A program made the position numbers and the translations under genes. A DNA stretch of 64,000 nucleotides from Vigna angularis (lineage: Eukaryota > Streptophyta > Magnoliopsida > Fabales > Fabaceae): NCBI RefSeq assembly GCF_016808095.1, contig NC_068976.1, positions 20,244,371 through 20,308,370 of the forward strand, written 5' to 3'. How positions within the stretch are numbered: the first letter of the stretch is position 1; each line of letters opens with the position of its first letter. Under the pieces are notes generated by a model. That model searched no databases. It saw only the letters and a list, made by a program, of their open reading frames with translations, and was not told the origin of the DNA. Positions 27,641-38,199 of the stretch are shown here, piece after piece.

Positions 27641-29250
27641 ATTGGCGGCGTGACTTCTATATTTACTAATATTAGATGAAACTGCGTGGAGATAATTATA
27701 TAGTTATTTTTTTTTTTTTGAAAGATTACAGAAGAACTTTTAATTGAGGTTACGTGTGATGGGAATTTCAAAGGGTCTAGATTTTCCTTTAGAGTTTTTT
27801 TCTTATCCTATTTAAAATATATTAATGTTGATATATTAAAATTATTTTTAATATATTTAAAAACATGATACACAGTATTGATTAATGTATTTTGAAGACG
27901 TAATAGAATAATAGTACAGAAAAAATTATCATAAATAAAACATCATGTTCTGAAAGAACATTATAAGCCTATAATATTAATAATATTAATAAGAGATCAG
28001 TTAAACTCATACATTAACATTATTCAATACAAAAATTTAAAATAATAAATTTATAATTTTTTATGTAGTGTTTAATTGTTTTTATTTTTTATTTTCTGAA
28101 TTCTTAACAATTTCTCTATCATGAGTCTTTTTATATTAACAATTTTTTTTAGCTATCCATGAATATTATTATTCTTTAAACCGGACATATTTATTTGAGT
28201 TTTTGTTTTAGAAAAATATTTTATATAGAAATTTGTTTGAGTTAACTACCAAGATGAACTTTTGACTTTATATTCTAATAAATTTTCAAAATAGAATTGT
28301 TGAGAAGACACGACATTAATAAAAATAATTTCAATCCACACATAAAAAATTTGATTACTTCAATCCAAAATTTTAAAACAATATATTTATATTTATAGAT
28401 TATTTTTTTATAAACAAGTCTATCTTATAATTTATTATTTTGAATTATTTTCAAAAGCACAAGTTATGTTTTTTCACACGAATTTCTATTTGGTTCTTGT
28501 TGGAATGTAATATAGAAGCTAATACATTTAACAAGGTAACTTGTTTGTCTGCGGTTTAAAGGCACTAATTTGGAATTAGTAAGAGTTGAATCTGTGACAA
28601 TAATCACAGTTGAAACTCGCGAAACACGTTCTAAATACGATAAAATATGTAGGACTTGAATGACACTTAAACCCTCGATAATTGGTGTGTATGATTCGCT
28701 ACGGACAAAATCGGGACCCTTCAATCCAGTGCGGTTCCCTTTTACGATAACGCACTCAACCAACTTCACGTGTGTGGCTGTGACTAAAATTTCTAATTTC
28801 GATTTAGGATGTGACGGCAGTTCATAATTTCATCCAATTTTTACTTTAACTTCTTATCTTATTATATCTCATCAAACACAACATTAATGGGTAATGTCAT
28901 TCTACACTCCAAAATATTTTATCAATTTTTTTACTAAAACTTGTGAACTGAGAAAGAGAAAAAAAATCTAAGGTTTAAGAATAATATGAAAGTAAGTATA
29001 ATGTAAGTTTAGCCTGACTAAAAGGCAACTACAATTAAACTAGCTTTAATGACATGAAAAAGTTAGCACACTTAAATCGACAAAAATTCATTTGACACAT
29101 TTAATAAAGATAAAATGGTGTTAAAAGATTAAATTTTTATAGTTTTTTAAAAAAAAATAGTATAAATGAATGTAAAATAATTATGTACGTCAAAATGTCA
29201 TAAAAAGCGAGTGCCGTAAAAGTTGAAACGATGAACAGTCTATTTCATCC

Positions 29251-29258
29251 ATAAATAC
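29251..29258 (+). promoter_or_regulatory. Putative TATA box of the GGPPS small-subunit gene
   Basis: ATAAATAC lies about 60 bp before the ATG at 29314, a spacing that leaves about 30 bp to a start site near 29283 and a short CA-rich leader. Confidence 0.4.
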
Positions 29259-29313
29259 GCACTCTGATCAACTTGTACATGCCACACACATAACTATTCT
29301 TCTTCGTTTTACA

Positions 29314-30132
29314 ATGCCTGGAACAATCTTCCTCAACGCCAACGCCACCTTCAGGGTTCGCTTCCGAGCCCAGGCCCGTTCCCCCTTGCCCGTCAAGCCC
29401 ACGCCCTTCACACTACCCACACCCCACCCTCACTGGGCCTCCTTGCAGGCCGACATTGAAGCCCACCTAAAACAAGCCATTCCCATCAAAGAGCCGCTCG
29501 AGGTTTTCGAGCCCATGCGCCGCCTCATCTTCGACGCCCCCCGGACCACCGTCCCCGCCCTATGTCTCGCAGCCTGCGAGCTCGTGGGCGGGCAGCGCGA
29601 CCAGGCCATGGACGCTGCTGCGGCCCTGTTACTGAACCTGGCTAATGCACACGTGCACGAGGAGCTTGGTGTTAGGGAGGGGTCCAACATAGCGCTGCTG
29701 ACCGGGGACGGGATTGTTCCGCTTGGGTTTGAGTTGTTGGCGAGCGGCGACGGGCCGGGCAGTGCAAGCCCGGAGCGGGTGATGCGTGTGATAATCGAGA
29801 TATCACGTGCGGTGGGTTCGGGAGGGCTGATAGATTCGCAGCACATGAAGAAAACGTTGGAGGAGGAAAACATGAAGCGCGTGGTGGAGAAAGGGGAGGG
29901 TGGGTTGCACGCATGCGGCGCCGCCTGTGGTGCGGTGGTCGGAGGTGGGAGTGAGGAGGAGATTGAGAGGCTGAGAAGGTTTGGGTTTCATGTGGGCATG
30001 ATGAGGGGAATGGCGCAGAGGGGTTTCCGCAACCATGATGTTGAAGAACAAAGAAATCTCGCACTCAATGAATTGCAGTTTTTCAAGGACACAGATCTTC
30101 GAATGATCTCAACTTTTCTTAATTTCTACTAG
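29314..30132 (+). CDS. Non-catalytic small subunit of heterodimeric plastid geranylgeranyl diphosphate synthase
   Basis: A single intronless exon encodes 272 residues. The fold landmarks of short-chain prenyltransferases remain (AIPIKEPLEVFEPMRRLIFD; LLTGDGIVPLGFELL), but both aspartate-rich motifs are gone: the first reads HEELGVREG instead of DDxxxxD, and the second region reads MMRGMAQRG instead of a VDDI-type core. Two CxxxC motifs, CLAAC (C84-C88) and CGAAC (C201-C205), are the signature by which plant small subunits bind the catalytic GGPP synthase and steer it toward GPP or plastid GGPP for monoterpenes, carotenoids and chlorophyll. The first about 40 residues are basic, Ser/Thr/Pro-rich and suit a plastid transit peptide. 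It is more degenerate and shorter than typical family members (roughly 300 or more residues). It is much GC-richer than its flanks, as is common for intronless legume genes of this sort. Confidence 0.82.
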   Translation: MPGTIFLNANATFRVRFRAQARSPLPVKPTPFTLPTPHPHWASLQADIEAHLKQAIPIKEPLEVFEPMRRLIFDAPRTTVPALCLAACELVGGQRDQAMDAAAALLLNLANAHVHEELGVREGSNIALLTGDGIVPLGFELLASGDGPGSASPERVMRVIIEISRAVGSGGLIDSQHMKKTLEEENMKRVVEKGEGGLHACGAACGAVVGGGSEEEIERLRRFGFHVGMMRGMAQRGFRNHDVEEQRNLALNELQFFKDTDLRMISTFLNFY

Positions 30133-31753
30133 CTATGGAACATCATCCGATAACAGCAACAACGTTCGTGTTCTCATCATCACTTTTTTAGTTTGTCTAT
30201 ACATATTTCAATACCAAGCTTCTGTCTGAAACAAGTTTTAAATAGAATTAAATTAGTAGAATATTTTAGCCCTTTAAAATACTAGTTCATTCATTAGTTT
30301 TGAGAAAGGAATGATAGAAAAAAGGGTAAATAGTCTATTTACAGTCACAGGACTTATTTTGTTTTATTTTTAGTATAATATGAATAAATCCAGTTTTAGC
30401 GAGTTTTCTTAGTTGATTAAGTGAGTATTTGATTTTTGACGTGTTTAGTAAACTCTTTTATTATGCGATTAACTTTCTATTAATACGTACTCGGTCAATA
30501 ATACTATGGATTTAGACTACAGTAGAGTTCGAATAATTATAAAATTAGTTATATGTTAATATTATTCTCCTCTTTATATATATATATATATTTCATACAT
30601 TTATATTTGCTTATATCATTACATATTCTATTCAAGATAATTGTTATATACGTAAGATTCCAGAAAATTATGTTTTTGAATTGGTAGTGTGTTTAAAATA
30701 ATGTGATTTAAATATTTTAATATTAAAAGTTTAAAATATAAATAGAATTTTTATTAAAAATGTTTATTATTTTAAAATACACTATATTTTAAAAATCTTT
30801 TCTCTAAAGCTATATTTATCTTTTTATAAGTTCTTTTATCGTCCGTTCATTTGATTGAAGATCGAAAATAATTAAAGTAATCATCACAACGAACTTTTCA
30901 CTTTTGTTTGATCAAATTTTTCAATAAAATAAGTTGATTTTCTACCTTTTTTTGTGTTCTTTACATGTCATCCTTTCTAGCTTGCATATAGTGTTTACAT
31001 TTTATTTGCTAGTTTGCTTATTAGTGGATCTAATTGTGTGTTTTGATCGTGTTTGTGTTGTTTCTATAAGAAAAACACAACATAGCTTTTTTTTTGTATT
31101 TGAAGATGTTTTAAGAGTTTTTGATCAATTTAGTCAATCTCTCAGGTAAGGAAAGCTAATTGCATAATTTTCATGTGATTGATATATTGTAATTACTAAT
31201 TGTATGTTTGAATAGTGTTTTGCGTGTATGATTGAGTTGTGTGAATAACAATTGGTGAATGGAATTGAAGTTATGATTATAATTTTGTTTACTTGAATTA
31301 CATGATGAAATTGAGGGTTTTGTTTGATTAGTATTATAGATGATGTTGTTTGAATAATTGAATTGGACATTTATATTGGTTGTTGGATTGAACTTGCAAA
31401 ATGAAAATATACTCGTTGCACGAAAGTCAAAGTTAAAGAATTACTGATTTGGTGGTCATTGGACAATAATATATTTGTTGGACAAAATCAAAATCAGAAA
31501 ACTCATTGATTTAACAAGCACTTGACAAGAATATACTTGAAAGACAAAGTCAAAATTTGAATATATATATATATATATTGTAAAATTTCATACATTTAAC
31601 TTTCATTACACTAAAAAAAAGTTGAAGAAAAATATTTTTAGATATCATTGATAATGATAGAGAAATATTGATTACGAGATAGACCATAATCATGAGTGTT
31701 GTTTTCTAATATTTAATTAGCATGTTATGTTTTCAGGCAATAAATATTTTTTC

Positions 31754-32881
31754 GATTTAATATTTCGGTAGGTCCATTTTTTCCGTCCAGAATCTCAAAT
31801 AAGTTCTTTAGTTATTTGGTGTCTCAATTGGATCCTTATTTTTGAAAAATTGAAACAAATAAAGGCTTGCTGTCAAATCGGACTAACGTTGTTTAAGAAG
31901 CCTTACGTTGCATGCTGACAGTATTTTCGCCTAAGTTAAACCTTCTCGTCTGGACGAGATATGCACTGAAACATTTTCGCTTAAGCTGAAACTAAGTTGC
32001 CTGAACGAGATTTAGGCTAAAACTTGGGGTGCCCATTGGAACATTTTCGCTTACGTGAAACTTTGCTCGCCTGGGCGATAATGTCCTGCAACTAAGGTTG
32101 AACCATTGGAGCTTTTTCGCCTAGGCAAAACTTGGGTCGCCTGGACGAATCCTTTTAAAAATGTTGTCTCGTCAATCTAGCTTAAGCGAAAAGTTTTAGC
32201 TTAAGCGAGACCACACGACCTTATATTAAAACTCAGAAAAGGAAGGACTGATTCATAACCACTTTCTTTCCAACACAATGCTTTCTTTCCTCAAATTATA
32301 GGACGCGATGTATGTAGAGATAAAACACTGATACTTTATCATAGAAAGAAAAATGGTTTTGCTTTCACAAGAATATGATCCCTTTTTTTATTAGGATTCC
32401 TACTTTTTGATATACCATCAACATCATTGTTGGTATTGAGGTAAGGTAGCTCATTTTTATAGATTACACAACAGAGTATACTTTGATAAAATTCGACCCT
32501 GAAACAGCTTTCAAGAGAGCCAAACAGTAGAATCAATATAACACAACTTCATTCATTCAAGATAGTCAAATCCATTGTTATTTGAGTTTTCATTCACAAA
32601 CTCACTTTAACATCATCTATTGCATCTTAACAAAATGAATATATCAGCAAAACTTGTGTTTCAGTTTTCTGCATATCTCGTCCAGGCGAGAAGGTTTAGC
32701 TCTGGCGAAAATACTATCAGCATGCCACGTAAGAGTCTTTTAAACGGTATTTGTCCAATTTGATGGTAAACCTCTATTTATTTTATTTTTTCAAAAATAA
32801 GAATGCAATTGAAACACCGAATAACTAAGAAACCTTATTGAAATTCTGAACAGAAAGAGAAATCTATGGAAACATTAAACC
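31754..32881. mobile_element. Mutator-type foldback element, 1.13 kb, with long terminal inverted repeats
   Basis: Left arm (31754-31973) and right arm (about 32658-32881) are inverted copies over about 220 bp: shared words include TTTAGTTATT, CTTATTTTTG, CTCGTC(T/C)GGACGAGATATGCA and GATTTAATATTT/GGTTTAATGTTT at the tips. Flanks are TATTTTTTC (31745-31753) and TATTTTTTT (32882-32890), a 9-bp duplication with one mismatch, as for Mutator-like elements. Next to the left arm, units of about 70 bp repeat words such as TTTTCGCTTAAG and CGCCTGGGCGA/CGCCTAGGCAA (31920-32200). There is no transposase. The arms differ at many positions, so the insertion is not recent. Confidence 0.82.
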
Positions 32882-34591
32882 TATTTTTTTTTTAATAAAA
32901 TCTCATGATATCAATACTAAAAATGGGCTACACATATAGATACTAGTTAGTTTTTTTTTTTGTTTTTTTTGTCATGCGTTATCCATTTTCACTGTTAGGT
33001 CTGTCATAGCTTAACAGGAGAGAAGTACCATAAACAACTCAAATGCAAATGTTCCTTCATCACTCGCATGCTGATTAATAATAGCATGAGTTCTTTCGTG
33101 AAAAAAAAAAATTCTACTCATTTTTTTTTCAATGGAAAAAAAATTAAGAAACTTTAAAAAGATTACGATTTTTTAAATTTTTTTTTTATTATAAGCTTAC
33201 TTCAATAACTAAAATAATATTTTTATTTTACTTTTAAGATTTAGTTGCTAGGAAGAATATCGGAAACATTTGTAAGCAAGTTTGGAATATCAAGGGAAAC
33301 CTCTTCCGTGAAAAAGTTGTTTCAAACACTTTAAAGTGAGCTGAAAGTGATTTAAAGGGGGATAAATTTCAATAAATATTAAGTAATTCACTTTTTATTT
33401 TAAAAGTAAATTAAATGAAATAAGAATATAAGTTTAGTATATATTTAATTTCAAGATAAATGTGACGATGGCACATGAAGTGTTTGGTGAACTTTCATTG
33501 AGAAAGCTCTCCTAGCAAATGGGCCAGAAGAAAGGCCCACTTATCAAACTCCAATAAACGAAGTTCGATTCATTTTCTGATGGAATTTTATATTAATTTT
33601 GGTGTTGTTTTTATATTAAACTTTTAAAATATACAGATGAATTTTTATGTTTTAAAATATATTAAAAACTTATTTAATTTGAAGGTTTAGTAAAAATATA
33701 ACACAAAACACAACTTGCGTTTCATTTAAATTTAGATTTTCTGTTGAATTTTTGGTGTTATCCTTCTACATCATTCTTGTTTCAGATCCCCTCTCTCAAC
33801 TTGCATAACTTTCAATATTTGGAGATCTGCTTAGCATAATTTTTTGTTTTTGAAAAATTTTAGACATTTCATTTTTTTCTTAATTTTTTAATTTTATTTT
33901 AAGGATGGATAGACAATGTATCGTATGCTTATTATTCATCTGTCTAATGCTACTAAAAGAGAGAGATATACATATTATTAGTATCTTTGGACTAGAAGTT
34001 TGGCTCCATATTAGTAGAGCAAGGACAATTTACAAGCTAAACTTGAAGGCTTAAGCAGAAAAAGGGAACTCCTTTGTCTTTGAAAGTGATTCCATCTTAT
34101 GCAAAGCCAATTTTCCTAAGCCCTTTTACACCTTTCTAAATTTCTTTGAGGTTGAGGAATAAGGGTAGTAGGAAAAAAATGATTCCACCAGCATAGTTGG
34201 AAAGTCTTGTCCTTTAGTGAAAAATGGGAGGGGTACGATTCAGGATTTTGTATAGATACACACCACTCATCTAGCAAAGTAGGCTTGGTGCCTTTTTAGA
34301 GAACCAAATCCATTATTGACGTAGGTCCAACAAGGTTTTGCATAGAATTCTTCAAGGTAAGCTATTATTATCTATGGATGAATATTAATATTGGGAATGT
34401 CAGTCTACGTTTCAATTGCATAAAAATGAAAAACTAAAGCAATATATAAGGTTAAGGATCCATTAATCCATTTTCTTACTTCAATTATGTATGAAAAGAT
34501 AAAAATAAAATGACTGCAATTTTAGGTATTCACTTAATCTTGTTAAGTATAGGTGCTTTTCTTCTAATATTTAAGACTCTTTATTTTGGAA

Positions 34592-34592
<1 letters not shown>

Positions 34593-34645
<53 letters not shown>
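34593..34645. repeat. (TA)n microsatellite
   Basis: Perfect TA run of about 53 bp. Confidence 0.95.
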
Positions 34646-34648
<3 letters not shown>

Positions 34649-35099
34649 ACATGAGCTCGATGTAAGAAAAATAACTAATTTGACCTTTAGTTCAAGTATT
34701 ATATTTGGATATTTATTAAAATCACCTTTTGGGGGCGAAGGGTGGATTGTTAGTGTGACGATTTGAAATATATTATTGGAGGGCATGTATGGTTAGGTTC
34801 CATTTATATGTTTAAGGTAAAAAGTGTTGTTAATGTCTTATATGATTGGATCATCCTTAATAGACTCAACAATTAATACGTTTATAATGGCTGAAATATA
34901 TGAAAGTAGTTTGTTGTGTTTTTATGTAACAAATGATAGACAGCGTTGAATGCATTTCATAAGTTTACGATCAAAGAAGAAAAACCAAAATTACTTTATA
35001 ATTTGAATCCAAAAAATAGTTAATAAGTTTATGTTACTTAAAAAATATCATGTGAAGTGAGAAGGTGAATGTGATCCTCTTCATATGGCACCCGAGAGG

Positions 35100-35260
35100 G
35101 AATGTGGAGGGTTATTTGGAAAGAAAATGTCCCGTATAAGATTAGACATTTTCTGTGGAGGGTCTGGCATCATGCTATTTTTGTCATAGGAAACATTTTC
35201 ATTAAGAAGCTGGTTTTCCCATGTGGAGCAAGAGACAAATGCCAGGTTACCATAGTCTAT
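35100..35260 (+). pseudogene. LINE reverse-transcriptase zinc-binding (zf-RVT) fragment
   Basis: From the ATG at 35102 the frame reads MWRVIWKENVPYKIRHFLWR, then VWHHAIF and FIKKL. The pattern W..IWK..VP.KI+.FLWR with a following helix is that of the zf-RVT domain at the C-terminal end of plant LINE (L1-type) ORF2 proteins. The matching Cys/His knuckle is decayed and no reverse transcriptase is present upstream, so this is a 5'-truncated fossil. No poly-A tail or target duplication could be fixed. Confidence 0.55.
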
Positions 35261-37028
35261 TACTCTAACTCTGCACCTAACATTTTGGTTGGGAAAATGG
35301 GACACAATCAAATGCAATGCTCCCTTACCATCTATAAGGATTAACCAACCAAACTCTGTAATCCTAAATTTTTTGGTATATTTGGAAAGCAACAAAACAA
35401 CACTCTTAATCCAACCATTGATCATTGACAGTTATAAAAGCTCTTTTAATTTTCATACCAGAACTCATTTCTCAAGAGGTTGCATAACAGAAGAATGCTT
35501 TGCAATGCTCTATATTTTTGTTTCTATCATTCATTGAATTTCATATATTGTGTCTAACTTATAAAACACTGCATATACCTTGACTGTGCTATAACAGCAT
35601 CACCAAGAGTTACCTAGATGATACTATAATGGCACTATGATATTGCACAGTAGATAATTTAATTCTCTCTTCATGTGTTTCTAACTTAAAAACATAAAGG
35701 GTCTTAATCAGTTTTGCATTCAGTAATTCTTTTTAGCATGGAATCAAGGTGATGAAAGTCGAAATTCGAAACAGACAACAGAGGTAAGAAAATGATTGGG
35801 GAGAATATAAAAGTGGTTTAAAATTGAAACAAGCTACAAAATGCATACTCTATAGTAGCTTGTATTAAATTAATGTTATGGTGATCAAAGGTGAAAACTG
35901 ATAGGGACTGCTACATACTGGGTGTTTCTGTTTTCTCTTCTTTTCCCATATTGTCACACGTCATTACATACTATACATTGATCTACTCTATAATTATTAG
36001 ATGACTCGAAGTTGGTGAATGTCTCTGTCAATTTCCAATGACACACTGGTTTAATAATTTAGATCCCTTCTTTCAGAGTTCTGGTAATATAAGTCACGTT
36101 ATTTTACAGATTTGTAAATGCTTGTCACTTCTTAACTGAACAAACAAACAAGTACTTGAGTTCATACCACATTTATTTCAAATTCTAAACTCATTCAGCT
36201 TTAGACCAATGAATAGTTTATATATATTCGAAACTTTTTAGTGAAATTTCAAAGCACACTTGTTTTATTTTTGGACTGGAAAACTGCAGAGTTTAATATA
36301 TGTTACATCTTCTTGGAAGCTAGATCAGTGATATTAGTTTATTCAATATTTCAATGGACTTTGATTTCCCTTAATGCAATAGCATTCAGATGGGGGAAAT
36401 AGTATTAAAAAAAAAACCATTCACTCATCAATGATTAAGAGAGCAATAATTTTATACACTTTCTGGTTTCTCACAACTCCTCCTTTTTCTTTGTTTCTAT
36501 CTTTTTCACTCATCACATCAAATTTCTTATTTTATCTTCCATCTCTTCTTATCTCTCTCCTCATCCAATGGAGGATACACCTCACAGAATCTTTATTCAT
36601 TATAGAGTAGTAATAGAGGAGGAGGGAAGTAGGCCTAGGCTGGGAGAGATGGACTTGTGCACAGGGAAGACAAAGATAAAGAAAACAAAAAAAGAGTCAC
36701 AGAAAATCACAATCAATGAAGAACAGAAAAACACTTTTATCCTTCAAAATGATGAATGGCTTTAAAATTATGATTCACATCCACCTTTGTGTTTTTATGG
36801 ATGCTCAAAAACACAAAGATCCCATCAATTTGGTACAACAGGAAATTGAAATCAGTTATGTTTGCCACAGCATATTTGATTCACAGTTTTCATGGCTAAA
36901 AAATGCTCTTATACCCCAAGCAGCATGAACCAATATCTCCATTGCTAAGTAACCACCAGCTACAAACTCACTATACATCCAAAATGTGAAAGAACTAATA
37001 CTACTACATCACCACTGAAGAAGACCCT

Positions 37029-37622
37029 TTAAAGTGATTCAAGGAAACCAGTTTTTGAGAGAACAGCATTCCTCACTTTGCTAAGATCCCTACCTTTGAG
37101 GGTTCTCCCAGCACCTTCTAGAACAGAAAAGGAGGATATCTGACTCCTTGCAAGCCTTCTGGCAATAAACTCATGTGGAGGAAGCTTTGAATCAGCCTCA
37201 TCATTTTCCTCTCCATCCTCATCACTATCCCCACCATAGTTACCAGCACCATCATCCTCACCATCATAATCAGCATCAAACCTTGAAGTACTATTCTTGG
37301 CGGGGTTACTCGTATAAATTTTTGACCAGTCAGGAATTTTGACAGGTGCTGATTGCTGAAGAACCTTGGCTTCATTGGAGGAATTACCACTGCTATTGTT
37401 ACTGCTATTGCTAGATCTTGGCACCATTCTGGCTGCACTGGGCCTAGCAGGAACAGGAACAGCAGAGGACTGATCCTTCTCTTTGAACATGCGAACCCCA
37501 GAAGAACCATAATCACTTCTGTTCTTGATAACATCCCAAATTTCTTCTTCATCAAAATCTCCATCTCTCAACGAATTCCATATCCCACTGTGCTTCCTGC
37601 CTGGACTATATTTATCTCCCAT
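37029..37622 (-). CDS. Senescence regulator S40 family protein (DUF584)
   Basis: The coding region is one exon of 197 residues beginning [20 protein letters not shown]. The conserved C-terminal S40 block is [20 protein letters not shown], then [20 protein letters not shown] and a short tail. Between them lies a Ser/Asn-rich stretch and a long acidic run (about residues 110-150, mostly Asp/Glu/Gly) that is probably disordered. The short motif [10 protein letters not shown] is also typical of the family. S40 proteins are small, mostly nuclear regulators whose transcripts change with leaf senescence, darkness and stress; the biochemical role is not known. The only in-frame ATG at the start is 37622. 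Confidence 0.85.
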   Translation of the reverse strand: MGDKYSPGRKHSGIWNSLRDGDFDEEEIWDVIKNRSDYGSSGVRMFKEKDQSSAVPVPARPSAARMVPRSSNSSNNSSGNSSNEAKVLQQSAPVKIPDWSKIYTSNPAKNSTSRFDADYDGEDDGAGNYGGDSDEDGEENDEADSKLPPHEFIARRLARSQISSFSVLEGAGRTLKGRDLSKVRNAVLSKTGFLESL

Positions 37623-37639
37623 TATCAATCAACCACTTC

Positions 37640-38038
37640 CTGCATAACACAAATCTGAAGAAACTTGTTTCAAATGGTTGAACAAGAATTTTCATTTCAG
37701 CAATTCAAGCATAAAACAGAAGAGAAAAATTGGAAGTTGTAGGGAGAAAGCAAGAAGCAAAAGTGCAGGAATAAATAAATCACAGGAGGTGATTATACAG
37801 TGAGATATGTGATATTTTTTACTGAGGAAAAATTAGAACAACCTTATTCTGTTGTCCAGGAATCAGAAGCTTGAAATAATTCAACTTTATGAAGATTCTA
37901 AAGGGGGTTCCTGAAATATGCCAAAGAAAACAAAAAGTTGAGTTGATAACAGTGGAGTGAGGTTGAATTGTGATAGCAAGAGAAGTTGAATTTGACATAT
38001 ATGTGATGGTGAGTGAAAATCCAAAAGGTTTGGGTTAC
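37640..38038 (-). other. Probable 5' UTR intron of the S40 gene
   Basis: On the minus strand a donor CAG|GTAACC at 38038 and an acceptor ATGCAG|G at 37640 bracket AT-rich sequence without coding frames, 18 bases before the ATG at 37622. A TATA-like TTAAATACT at about 38170 lies upstream of the first non-coding exon. This is a splice-signal inference only. Confidence 0.45.
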
Positions 38039-38199
38039 CTGAATATGTATTTGTAGAGTTGAAGTGTAATGAAAGCAGCACACAGAGAAAGTGAAGAACA
38101 CTGCAGCACCAAAATCTGAAGGGAAAGAATAAGACAGTGTTGTCCACAAAATGATGGCTGTCCAGTATTTAACTCTACAACCTCACACCATTAACTATT

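Larger units (their letters stand above)
24479..29240. other. AT-rich spacer
   Basis: No supported gene. It holds the hAT-like MITE at 26971-27475, a 43-bp tandem duplication at 27568-27640 and a GC-richer patch at about 28480-28800 whose 101-codon minus-strand frame has no recognisable domain. Everything else is AT-rich. Confidence 0.45.
30133..37020. other. Intergenic spacer with transposon remains
   Basis: No intact gene. The interval contains the foldback MULE at 31754-32881, a (TA)n run at 34593-34645, short TA runs near 30576 and 31562, and a LINE fragment at about 35100-35260. The last 130 bp or so is probably the 3' UTR of the S40 gene. Small open frames (for example 36568-36765) show no domain. 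Confidence 0.45.

Noticed and set aside
28464..28769. 101-codon minus-strand frame
   Set aside because: GC-richer than its flanks but no motif, no splice context and no family likeness.
29672..30064. 130-codon minus-strand frame opposite the GGPPS small-subunit gene
   Set aside because: Shadow of a GC-rich coding exon; the plus-strand protein has clear family motifs.
29314..30132. GC-rich gene in AT-rich DNA as a sign of horizontal transfer
   Set aside because: Intronless plant genes of this family are commonly GC-rich, and the protein is a plant plastid family.
37118..37564. 148-codon minus-strand frame within the S40 gene
   Set aside because: Alternative frame of the S40 exon; methionine-rich translation of its acidic codons, not a real protein.
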